In this document: piece after piece, positions 1 through 6,023 of the stretch
Layout: every line of letters begins with the position of its first letter
How positions within the stretch are numbered: the stretch's first letter is position 1
Assembly (NCBI GenBank): GCA_002413665.1
Contig: DHXK01000020.1
Span: 1 to 8,882, forward strand
DNA from: Legionellales bacterium UBA5158
GTDB lineage: Bacteria > Pseudomonadota > Gammaproteobacteria > DSM-16500
DNA: 8,882 nt
Reading direction: 5' to 3'
The notes under the pieces: generated by a model
Databases searched by the model: none
What the model saw: only the letters and a program-made list of their open reading frames with translations
What the model was told of the DNA's origin: nothing
Translations under genes and position numbers: made by a program

Positions 1-78
1 TTCGTGTTCTGATTCTTCTTCGTGTTCTGGTTTTTCCTCTGCCTCGGAAGCTTCTTGGTGTTCGGATTCTTCGTTATT
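1..78 (-). repeat. Imperfect repeats encoding a Glu/His-rich tail
   Basis: On the plus strand, units close to TTCGTGTTCTGATTC recur (near 1, 19 and 48), with degenerate intervening copies. On the coding (minus) strand they translate to E-S/P-E-H-E/Q-E units at the visible C-terminal end of the methyltransferase-like protein. The array is cut by the window edge, so unit number and true end are unknown. Such purine-biased coding repeats tend to vary in copy number by slippage. Confidence 0.6.
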
Positions 79-675
79 AGCATGAATAGGAATGCTATAT
101 TCATTTATCTCAGTTTCATCTACGCCTAAAAGAATAAGTTTTTTGAGTTCTGTGGGTGTTTTTGACTTATGAGCAAAAAATATATTACAGTCAATGAATT
201 CTTGTGATGATTCAAAAGACGAGACATGTTCTTTATGATAAATGAAATTAAAAATCCGGTTACTTTTTAATTTTTTCATTATTTCCATTTCATCAATTAC
301 GTCAACATTTTGTAGATGTGATATAGATGAGTGGTCAAAAGTTATAAAAATAAACAACCCATCTTTAGTCATAATATTTTTGGCTAACTCTAAAAATAAA
401 TCTAGATCATATGTGTTAATTATGGAAAGATTTGCTATGAGTAAATCAATAGAAGAGCTCGGTAGTGAAGATGAAATTTTATCAAGTCGTGATAAAGTTT
501 CATTTTGGCTTTTTATACTAGGATAAAGATATCTTAACTCGACCTTAGCATTTTCAGATAAATTCATACTCAAAATATGACTAGGCTGTAATGAAATATT
601 TTTCAACTCAGACAGTAGTTTAGAATTTATGAGTGCTGTTAAAAAGCTATTTTCTTGAGGAGTGGAGTTTGGCAT
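1..675 (-). CDS. BioC-like class I methyltransferase-fold protein, degenerate, partial (3' end off left edge)
   Basis: The frame is open from an ATG at 675 to the window edge: 225 residues with no stop. Residues 73-113 read like the post-I to motif III part of BioC/NDUFAF5-type methyltransferases: an S-IDLLIANLS strand, a D-L--F short helix, then a K-DGLFIFITF strand. Residues 31-50 (PSHILSMNLSENAKVELRYL) sit where such proteins have ILDLG-GTG, but the glycines and the acidic residue are gone, so SAM binding and catalysis are doubtful. From about residue 202 the chain becomes Glu/His/Ser-rich (EESEH, EKPEH, EESEH units) and continues past the edge. An in-frame ATG at 687 would add four residues (MGCN). 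I prefer 675 because GGGA lies 6 bases before it, but both ribosome binding sites are poor. The gene is divergent from kup. It could be a live non-catalytic paralogue or a decaying gene; the function is unknown. Confidence 0.7.
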   Translation of the reverse strand, partial: MPNSTPQENSFLTALINSKLLSELKNISLQPSHILSMNLSENAKVELRYLYPSIKSQNETLSRLDKISSSLPSSSIDLLIANLSIINTYDLDLFLELAKNIMTKDGLFIFITFDHSSISHLQNVDVIDEMEIMKKLKSNRIFNFIYHKEHVSSFESSQEFIDCNIFFAHKSKTPTELKKLILLGVDETEINEYSIPIHANNEESEHQEASEAEEKPEHEEESEHE

Positions 676-880
676 ATTGCATCCCATAAATTGGATATCT
701 ATCGCTATCCTAACGACATTTTTAATAAGTTACCACTTGGTTGGTTGGGCATAGATTAAGCGATAACTTGTTTCATGGTATTTTAAACTGCTTACATTCT
801 TAGTATTATTGAAAAATTAAAATCATCTGCCTAACTATTCATAGTAAAATATAAAATAACCCATCATAAAATGGATCCTC

Positions 881-2761
881 ATGAATCATCTATTACCTGA
901 GAATAAGAAGATTTTTTCTATGACTCTGGCGGCCTTAGGCATAGTGTATGGCGATATTGGTACTAGCCCTCTTTATGCCTTGAGAGAGTGTCTTAAGGGA
1001 TTGCCTGTTAATGCCATGAATGTGGATGGCATATTGTCATTAATCTTTTGGTCTCTTATTTTAATTATTTCTGTGAAGTATCTTTGCTACATTTTGAATG
1101 CTGATAACGATGGTGAGGGTGGCGTCTTAGCCTTATTAGCTTTATTAAAAAGGAAAAGCAAAAAACCACATCGTATATTATTTCTAATAGGGTTATTTGG
1201 AGCAGGCTTTCTTATAGGGGATGGGATGCTGACACCGGCTATTTCTGTTTTAAGTGCTGTAGAAGGTTTGCGGTTTATTTCCCCTACTTTTTCACATCTA
1301 GTTGTACCTGTGACTCTTTTTATTTTAATCGTATTATTCTTATGTCAATATCACGGCAGCGCTAAAATTGGAAAATATTTTGGTCCAGTGATATTGATTT
1401 GGTTTTTAACATTAGCCTGTTTGGGCATGCTCAGCATTTTTCGTCATCCAGAAATTCTTTATGCTGCTAATCCTTATTATGCGGTTAATTTCTTTCTTCA
1501 AAACGGTTGGACAGGTTACGCAGTATTAGGTGGCGTATTTCTTGTTGTAACGGGTGGTGAAGCTTTATATGCAGATCTAGGACACTTTGGAAAAAACCCT
1601 ATACGCTTGGGATGGTTTGTAGTAGCTCTTCCCTCTCTTTTATTGAATTATTTCGGACAAGGAGCTTATTTATTATATTTTCCAGAGGCTATTAATAATC
1701 CGTTTTATGCCCTCGCACCCACCTGGTTTGTATATCCTTTAATTTTCATTGCTACGTTAGCAACAATAATTGCTTCTCAAGCTGTTATTACAGCAGCTTT
1801 CTCACTGACTCAACAAGCAGTGTTATTAAATTTATGTCCACGATTACCTATTATTCAAACTTCAGAAAGAAAGAAAGGGCAAATTTACGTTCCACAAATG
1901 AACGCACTTTTAGCATTAGGTACGTTGTCATTAGTTTTATTTTTTAAGACATCAAGTGGTTTAGCACATGCCTATGGTATTGCTGTGAACCTCGAAATGA
2001 CGGGATTAACTATCATTGTTATCACAGTTGCTCGAATCTATTGGAAATGGGCGTATGCAAAAATAATGTTAATATTCGGATTCTTTTTATGTATAGAGCT
2101 CTGTTTCTTAGGAGCCAATTCATTAAAATTAATGACTGGCGGTTGGATCCCTTTAGTTTTTGCAGCTATCTGTGTCATTGTTATGATCACCTGGTATCAA
2201 GGTATGACGTATTTACGATCTTCTTACTACAGCAAAAGAGGAAATATTTCAGATATTTTTAATCACTTTAGTCCATTTAAATTAAATAAATTACCTAACA
2301 CAACAGCCGTGTTTATCACTGACCCATATGACAGAAGTGGTGGTGGATTAATAAATTATTTGAAACTTAATAAGATTATTCCTGAACATATATTAATCTT
2401 GAGTATAATAGTTGAAACACATCCCTATATATATGGTAAAGATCGTTATGAAGTCTCATTACTGAGTAAAGGCGTTTACCGTTTAGTATTGCATTATGGA
2501 TTTATGCAGTTAGTTAATATTCCTGAAGATTTACTCTCTGCTAATAAAATGGAACTGTTCTCTTTTCCTTTAGTAATAGAAAAAATGATATTTTTAGTGG
2601 AATTAGCGCATGTGACTGCAACGAAACGTAAAGCAACACTTATGTTTTTTTGGCAAGAGCAATTATTTGCATTCCTCATCAGAAATTCTGCACACGACAT
2701 AGAATTTTTTAAGTTGCCATATGATAGAACTATTGCCATAGGAACGTATTGTGAAATTTAA
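881..2761 (+). CDS. kup: Low-affinity potassium uptake permease Kup (TrkD)
   Basis: Inner-membrane K+ permease of the HAK/KUP/KT family, probably K+/H+ symport. It has 626 residues, close to the 622 of E. coli Kup, so it is complete. Family motifs are in order: YGDIGTSPLYALREC (23-37, with the conserved Asp at 25), IGDGMLTPAISVLSAVEG (112-129), GGEALYADLGHFG (225-237), NYFGQGA (256-262), ASQAVITAAFSLTQQA (298-313), GQIYVP (333-338) and AYGIAV (364-369). About twelve hydrophobic segments fill residues 13-440. A cytoplasmic domain follows and ends in the usual FF-LP--R---IGT--EI. The ATG at 881 places the first motif at the expected distance from the N-terminus; its ribosome binding site is weak (GGA about 6 bases upstream). 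-10-like hexamers lie at 845-850 (TAAAAT) and 850-855 (TATAAA), but no good -35 accompanies them. It stands alone, divergent from the gene on its left and convergent with def. Confidence 0.96.
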   Translation: MNHLLPENKKIFSMTLAALGIVYGDIGTSPLYALRECLKGLPVNAMNVDGILSLIFWSLILIISVKYLCYILNADNDGEGGVLALLALLKRKSKKPHRILFLIGLFGAGFLIGDGMLTPAISVLSAVEGLRFISPTFSHLVVPVTLFILIVLFLCQYHGSAKIGKYFGPVILIWFLTLACLGMLSIFRHPEILYAANPYYAVNFFLQNGWTGYAVLGGVFLVVTGGEALYADLGHFGKNPIRLGWFVVALPSLLLNYFGQGAYLLYFPEAINNPFYALAPTWFVYPLIFIATLATIIASQAVITAAFSLTQQAVLLNLCPRLPIIQTSERKKGQIYVPQMNALLALGTLSLVLFFKTSSGLAHAYGIAVNLEMTGLTIIVITVARIYWKWAYAKIMLIFGFFLCIELCFLGANSLKLMTGGWIPLVFAAICVIVMITWYQGMTYLRSSYYSKRGNISDIFNHFSPFKLNKLPNTTAVFITDPYDRSGGGLINYLKLNKIIPEHILILSIIVETHPYIYGKDRYEVSLLSKGVYRLVLHYGFMQLVNIPEDLLSANKMELFSFPLVIEKMIFLVELAHVTATKRKATLMFFWQEQLFAFLIRNSAHDIEFFKLPYDRTIAIGTYCEI

Positions 2762-2840
2762 TTTTCAATGTCTTATTGCATTTTTATTAGATTAAATTTG
2801 GAAATCCACTTTTTTCTTTTTTTAGAACAAGCTATTTAAA

Positions 2841-2884
2841 TAATATTAATTTATGACTGCATAATATTTTTTTCATAAATAATC
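2841..2884. terminator. Weak AT-rich hairpins between kup and def
   Basis: Two competing inverted repeats lie in the 159-base convergent gap. AATATTA (2842-2848) pairs with TAATATT (2862-2868), followed by a T-run for kup transcripts. ATTTATGA (2849-2856) pairs with TCATAAAT (2873-2880). The stems are nearly all A/T, so they are poor intrinsic terminators, but this is the only structure in the gap that could stop kup from one side and def from the other. Confidence 0.28.
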
Positions 2885-2920
2885 CTATTGTAGTGGGTAA
2901 ATTCCATTTTAGAACTAAGC

Positions 2921-3424
2921 TTATTTTTCATAACGAATAAATTTTTCAAATTTTTTGCGAGCCATATTTCGTTTTAAGGGTGAGAGATAATCAATAAAAA
3001 CTTTTCCATTTAAATGATCTATTTCATGTTGAAGGCAATGTGCAAGTAGTCCATCTGCTTCTAATTCAAAAGGCTTACCCTGTGGATCAAGAGCGCGTAT
3101 CGTTACTTTTAATGCACGTGGAACTTTATCAAAAACACCTGGTACAGATAAACAACCCTCCCCTGGCAATGCCTCTCCTTCTCGAGAAATAATCTCAGGA
3201 TTGATGATGCAAATTTTCTGATTATGTTCTTCTGAAACATCGATGACAGCAAGTTTTAAAGAAAGGCCAATTTGCGGAGCGGCTAACCCTACCCCGGGAG
3301 CGTGATACATGGTTTCATACATATCAGCAATTAGTATTTGTAAGTTTTCATCAAATACGAGGACCGGTTTTGTCGGTTTTCGCAATCTTTCATCGGATAG
3401 ATAAACAATTGTGCGCAACGTCAT
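2921..3424 (-). CDS. def: Peptide deformylase
   Basis: Removes the formyl group from the N-terminal Met of nascent proteins; an Fe(II)/Zn metalloenzyme acting at the ribosome exit in the cytoplasm. It has 167 residues against 169 in E. coli. All three signature motifs are intact: GVGLAAPQIG (44-53), EGCLSVP (89-95, with metal ligand Cys91) and QHEIDH (132-137, with metal ligands His133 and His137 and catalytic Glu134). The start at 3424 has AGGGA about 6 bases upstream, lying in the loop of a small hairpin that also covers the stop of the permease gene. Only 15 bases separate the two genes and no promoter fits between them, so def is probably co-transcribed with, and perhaps translationally coupled to, the permease. 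The usual partner fmt (Met-tRNA formyltransferase) is not downstream, where a convergent kup lies instead. Confidence 0.97.
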   Translation of the reverse strand: MTLRTIVYLSDERLRKPTKPVLVFDENLQILIADMYETMYHAPGVGLAAPQIGLSLKLAVIDVSEEHNQKICIINPEIISREGEALPGEGCLSVPGVFDKVPRALKVTIRALDPQGKPFELEADGLLAHCLQHEIDHLNGKVFIDYLSPLKRNMARKKFEKFIRYEK

Positions 3425-3425
3425 A

Positions 3426-3441
3426 AAGCATCCCTATGCTT
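3426..3441 (-). promoter_or_regulatory. Hairpin carrying the def ribosome binding site
   Basis: On the minus strand AAGCAT-AGGG-ATGCTT is a perfect 6-bp stem with a 4-base loop. The loop is the core of the def Shine-Dalgarno, the left arm contains two bases of the permease stop codon TAA, and the right arm ends one base before the def ATG. A ribosome finishing the permease would melt it. The structure is seen; the coupling role is inferred. Confidence 0.4.
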
Positions 3442-4852
3442 AAGCAACATCCATGACAAACTTAGAATCTAGTTTATTTTTTTTATGTTTGTAAATATAG
3501 AAGAATAAAATTGGAAATATCATTACAACCATTCCGCTACAAAAAATCACTTCATAATGTATCACGCTGCCTACGTCGATACCATCGGGCGGAAAAAATC
3601 CTACCACTATGGTAATAGTGCAGCCAATTAAACCTAATATACAAACCAACCAACTACCTATTTTTCCACCCGGAATAGTGAAGGTTTGTGATATGGCTTG
3701 GCGTTTATAGCGTAGGCAAATTCCAGCTAAAAACATCATAATGTACATTAGCATGTATAGCTGAGTACTTAAGGCCGTTAGAAGCCAATAAGAGCCGCTC
3801 ACGCTAGGCATGAAGAGAAAGGCGCAACATACTAGGCTTACAATAACTGCTTGTGTCAGCAGCAAATTAGAAGCCACACCGTGTGTGTTTACTTTTTTAA
3901 GGAAGTCAGGCAAATAATCCAATTGGGCAGCTTGTAATAAGCCTTTTGCTGGAGATATAACCCAGCTTATTATCCCACCTAGGCTACCTAGTAATATCAT
4001 TGCTGCGATCATAGGGATGAACCATTCGATATGATAAGCGGCAAAAAAGTAAGTAAAAGCTTGCATTACTCCGTTAACTAAGCTGATTTGATGTTGTGGT
4101 AAAACAATTGCAATCGCTAAAGATCCAAATATCATAGTGAATAAAATAATCCAAACTGAAATATATAATGCTTTAGGAAATGTTTGTTGTGGATTTTTAA
4201 TATCTCTTATATGAACTGCGGACAATTCCATGCCTGCAAATGCAGTCATGATGGCAGTGAGGGATATCCAGCTATCGACATGTGAAAAGGATGGGAAAAT
4301 ATTAGCTGCATTAAAGTGAACTTGAGAAGGCTTACCCTGGATTAGCCACGCAATAGCTAATCCGATAATAATAAGCATGGGTAAAGCCATGCCAATAATC
4401 GTGCAAATGCTAGTGAAACGGGCCGATACGCTAAGCCCTTTTAAATTAAGTAATGTGAGTGACCAGAAAATCGTTAAAATTGTAATGACTAGAAAAAGTT
4501 TGTTTTGAGCCCAGCTGGGGTGGATTAAATAAGCGATTAAGCCCGCAATAAAGGAAAGTATTGTTGGAAACCAGACCAGGTTGGTCACCCATTGTAGCCA
4601 AATAGCGAGAAAGGCAGCTTTTTCTCCAAAAGCTGATTTCACCCATTGAAATATGCCACTTTTTTCATTGGAATCTCCGGCCAATTCAGCAGATACCAGA
4701 GCAGAAGGTATTAAAAATACGATTGCAGAGAAGATAAAAAAGAATATTAGCGTGCTACCAAACAGGGAGGCCGCCGGCAAATTACGTATACTATCTACTG
4801 CGCCGGTGATTAACATCACGAGTGCAAACGTACTTAAGCCGGCAGATTTCAT
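3440..4852 (-). CDS. APC-family amino-acid permease, GadC-type (glutamate/GABA antiporter-like)
   Basis: Polytopic inner-membrane amino-acid transporter of the APC superfamily with about twelve hydrophobic segments across 470 residues. The GadC-like signature is in residues 64-110: EKSGIFQWVKSAFGE, then AIWLQWVTNLVWFPT. Other conserved parts are FAGMELSAVH (205-214) and ISWVISPAKGLL (295-306). E. coli GadC is 511 residues; this protein ends soon after its last membrane segment with a short Lys-rich tail, so the C-terminal pH-sensing plug of GadC is probably absent. Glutamate/GABA exchange is therefore not assured and the substrate is open. I chose the ATG at 4852 over an in-frame TTG at 4858: AGGA at 4861-4864 is 8 bases from the ATG but only 2 from the TTG. 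No glutamate decarboxylase gene is adjacent. def follows closely downstream. Confidence 0.9.
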   Translation of the reverse strand: MKSAGLSTFALVMLITGAVDSIRNLPAASLFGSTLIFFFIFSAIVFLIPSALVSAELAGDSNEKSGIFQWVKSAFGEKAAFLAIWLQWVTNLVWFPTILSFIAGLIAYLIHPSWAQNKLFLVITILTIFWSLTLLNLKGLSVSARFTSICTIIGMALPMLIIIGLAIAWLIQGKPSQVHFNAANIFPSFSHVDSWISLTAIMTAFAGMELSAVHIRDIKNPQQTFPKALYISVWIILFTMIFGSLAIAIVLPQHQISLVNGVMQAFTYFFAAYHIEWFIPMIAAMILLGSLGGIISWVISPAKGLLQAAQLDYLPDFLKKVNTHGVASNLLLTQAVIVSLVCCAFLFMPSVSGSYWLLTALSTQLYMLMYIMMFLAGICLRYKRQAISQTFTIPGGKIGSWLVCILGLIGCTITIVVGFFPPDGIDVGSVIHYEVIFCSGMVVMIFPILFFYIYKHKKNKLDSKFVMDVA

Positions 4853-4860
4853 TAGCAATA

Positions 4861-4865
4861 TCCTG
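4861..4865 (-). promoter_or_regulatory. Ribosome binding site deciding the permease start
   Basis: CAGGA on the minus strand, with 8 bases between AGGA and the ATG at 4852. It leaves only 2 bases to the upstream TTG codon, which argues against the longer reading. Confidence 0.65.
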
Positions 4866-5044
4866 TAAGTGTAAAATATCTACGCAGTTTAGCAGAGTCA
4901 CATTAAATAAAGATTAAGGGAAAGCAACTAATTACTCAGTAACATCCATACTGGCTATTTTACAGGTAATTATAGGAAAATATAGACAATTTTATAAGAA
5001 ACTGAAGACTAAAATAAAATTTTCTGGTAAATTATTATAGTCGT

Positions 5045-5078
5045 TTGATACATTTTGCCTTACTGCAATTTATATAAA
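5045..5078 (+). promoter_or_regulatory. Possible promoter of the cold-shock gene
   Basis: TTGATA at 5045-5050 resembles a -35, and TATATA/TATAAA at 5071-5078 resembles a -10. The spacing is 20-22 bases, longer than usual, so this is weak. TATAGT at 5036-5041 is another -10 candidate and would give a leader of about 70 bases, more like known csp mRNAs. The 265-base divergent gap (4853-5117) must also hold the permease promoter, for which I see no good match. No E. coli-type cold-box sequence was recognised. Confidence 0.25.
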
Positions 5079-5104
5079 AACGCCCATTCCTTAATTTGAA
5101 TTAT

Positions 5105-5109
5105 AGGTG
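5105..5109 (+). promoter_or_regulatory. Ribosome binding site of the cold-shock gene
   Basis: AGGTG, part of the full anti-SD complement AAGGAGGTGA, lies 8 bases before the ATG at 5118 and supports that start. Confidence 0.55.
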
Positions 5110-5117
5110 TTTCAGCC

Positions 5118-5330
5118 ATGTCAGGATTTGAAAACGGAACTGTTAAATGGTTTAACAATAGTAAAGGGTTTGGTTTCATTCAGCGTGATCAAGGTGAAGA
5201 TGTATTCGTTCACTTTCGTGCTATCACGGGTGATGGATACCGTTCTTTAGAAGAAGGACAACGGGTTAAATTTACCGTTACTCAAGGACAAAAAGGTCCT
5301 CAAGCTGAGAATGTTTCTGTTGTTGAATAA
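5118..5330 (+). CDS. Cold-shock domain protein (CspA family)
   Basis: Small single-domain nucleic-acid-binding protein: an OB fold that binds single-stranded RNA/DNA and acts as an RNA chaperone in the cytoplasm. It has 70 residues, the standard length. RNP1 is KGFGFI (16-21) and RNP2 is VFVHF (29-33), both intact, preceded by the typical GTVKWFN (7-13). The C-terminal strand QKGPQAENV is also standard. The gene is monocistronic: divergent from the permease, convergent with the SpeD-like gene, and closed by a strong intrinsic terminator. Whether this paralogue is cold-inducible or constitutive cannot be told from the sequence. Confidence 0.97.
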   Translation: MSGFENGTVKWFNNSKGFGFIQRDQGEDVFVHFRAITGDGYRSLEEGQRVKFTVTQGQKGPQAENVSVVE

Positions 5331-5348
5331 CAATATCAAACATTATCC

Positions 5349-5377
5349 GTTGCAAGCATGACTTGATCTGATGCAAC
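5349..5377 (+). other. Stem-loop in the 3' UTR of the cold-shock gene
   Basis: GTTGCA (5349-5354) pairs with TGCAAC (5372-5377) around a 17-base loop, between the csp stop and its terminator. No U-run follows. It may stabilise the 3' end of the mRNA; chance is possible. Confidence 0.3.
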
Positions 5378-5382
5378 TTTCT

Positions 5383-5421
5383 AAAAAAGCTTAACAAGTT
5401 TACTTGTTGGGCTTTTTTTTT
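5383..5421 (+). terminator. Intrinsic terminator of the cold-shock gene
   Basis: A6-GC-TTAACAAG pairs with CTTGTTGG-GC-T6 around a TTTA loop, giving a 16-bp stem with two G-U wobbles, followed by a run of nine T (5413-5421, part of it in the stem). On the opposite strand the wobbles become A-C mismatches, so the element is weaker there, though it could still help end transcription of the convergent SpeD-like gene. Confidence 0.88.
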
Positions 5422-5432
5422 AATAGCGGATT

Positions 5433-5464
5433 GTTGGGTTTCGCTGCGTTCAACTAAACCCAAC
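5433..5464. repeat. GTTGGGTTTCGC-type palindromic repeat, copy 1
   Basis: GTTGGGTTT (5433-5441) and AAACCCAAC (5456-5464) form a perfect 9-bp inverted repeat with a 14-base loop. It shares GTTGGGTTTCGC with copy 2 (7339-7376) read on the minus strand. It lies between the convergent csp and SpeD-like genes, 8 bases beyond the latter's stop codon. I recall similar GGTTGGGTT...AACCCAACC palindromes as dispersed intergenic repeats in many bacterial genomes. No transposase is nearby. Confidence 0.65.
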
Positions 5465-5472
5465 GTTAATAT

Positions 5473-5943
5473 TTATTTACGGAAACAGAGGTTAACAGTT
5501 GAATCAGATGCTTTGAAATAGTGTCTGGTAAATTCTGCTGCTTCGTAGGGGTTGTAGAGTTTGCAGCTAAAAATATCAATATAAGCTGCATCAGTTAAAT
5601 TTGCAAAGTGCCCAGAAATAAGAGAAGTTTCAATTAACTGTACCATTGAATACCCTGCTACTTTTTCATCTTCACCAAAATTGACGACAACAGTATCTTG
5701 AAATCGCTTCATTTTAATTAAATCACACAATTCAATAACGTATTGTTTTATTGCATCAGAGGAACGTATCAATTCTGGATCACAGTTTTTAGCATCAATA
5801 CTTGTCATTAATCCCCAGCAGGCATTTTCTTCATACTGCTCGGTAATTTGTTCGAATGTCATGATATGACGATTGCTTGCATCTTGTGCTGGATGAGCCA
5901 GACTGACCAGGTTATCTTGATGTAATACGTTAGTTTGTGTCAT
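5473..5943 (-). CDS. SpeD-like pyruvoyl-dependent decarboxylase (AdoMet decarboxylase family)
   Basis: Probable proenzyme of the prokaryotic S-adenosylmethionine decarboxylase family, which makes decarboxylated AdoMet, the aminopropyl donor for spermidine; cytoplasmic. The protein has 156 residues: a variable N-terminus (1-42), then the domain with WGLMTSIDAKNCDPELI (43-59), typical of the first strand and helix. Residues aligned by spacing to Thermotoga maritima SpeD are Ser99 (S55, processing), Ser107 (S63, becomes pyruvoyl), His112 (H68, processing) and Cys127 (C83, catalytic acid in DIFSC). All offsets match exactly. The residue before the cleaved serine is Thr106, where classic SpeD has Glu, and His64 is replaced by Leu108. 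Some SpeD homologues are known to have become ornithine or arginine decarboxylases, so the substrate is not certain, and no speE is near. The start at 5943 has TAGGAG 11 bases upstream, rather far. It lies 80 bases downstream of serS on the same strand. Confidence 0.78.
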   Translation of the reverse strand: MTQTNVLHQDNLVSLAHPAQDASNRHIMTFEQITEQYEENACWGLMTSIDAKNCDPELIRSSDAIKQYVIELCDLIKMKRFQDTVVVNFGEDEKVAGYSMVQLIETSLISGHFANLTDAAYIDIFSCKLYNPYEAAEFTRHYFKASDSTVNLCFRK

Positions 5944-5950
5944 TTTTCAT
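5930..5950 (-). other. Six-codon upstream ORF overlapping the SpeD-like start
   Basis: On the minus strand an ATG at 5950 opens a frame reading MKNDTN-stop, out of frame with the SpeD-like ATG at 5943 and overlapping its first codons. The single AGGAG (5953-5957) is 4 bases from this ATG and 11 from the real one, so it could feed either. The frame is seen; translation is not shown and chance is likely enough to keep confidence low. Confidence 0.25.
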
Positions 5951-5962
5951 ATAACTCCTACT

Positions 5963-6001
5963 TACCCAAAACGGCTGACGATAGCAGATTTGTTTTGGGT
6001 A
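5963..6001. other. Perfect inverted repeat in the leader of the SpeD-like gene
   Basis: TACCCAAAAC (5963-5972) and GTTTTGGGTA (5992-6001) are a perfect 10-bp inverted repeat with a 19-base loop, between serS and the SpeD-like gene. On the minus strand the second arm ends 5 bases before the AGGAG ribosome binding site, and no T-run follows, so it is not a standard terminator of serS. It could be a leader structure, an operator or a processing site. Confidence 0.45.
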
Positions 6002-6023
6002 TTAAAGTAAATTTAATAATTTT

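Noticed and set aside
242..526. Plus-strand reading frame of 94 codons starting MKLKIRLLF
   Set aside because: It lies opposite the minus-strand methyltransferase-like gene, whose translation has recognisable fold motifs; no ribosome binding site or family similarity on the plus strand.
688..880. Possible small gene or regulatory RNA between the left gene and kup
   Set aside because: AT-rich, with stops in all useful frames and no stable hairpin or clear promoter pair; treated as plain divergent spacer.
2041..2739. Frames inside kup on both strands
   Set aside because: kup is intact and full-length through this region; these are out-of-frame or antisense reads.
4853..4858. Longer permease start at the TTG codon (adds Met-Leu)
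   Set aside because: The ribosome binding site is only 2 bases away from it, against 8 from the ATG at 4852.
4653..4868. Plus-strand frame opposite the start of the permease gene
   Set aside because: Antisense shadow of a well-supported membrane protein gene.
5278..5463. Minus-strand frame across the csp end, terminator and repeat copy 1
   Set aside because: It translates a terminator and a palindromic repeat and overlaps csp; it has no recognisable domain.
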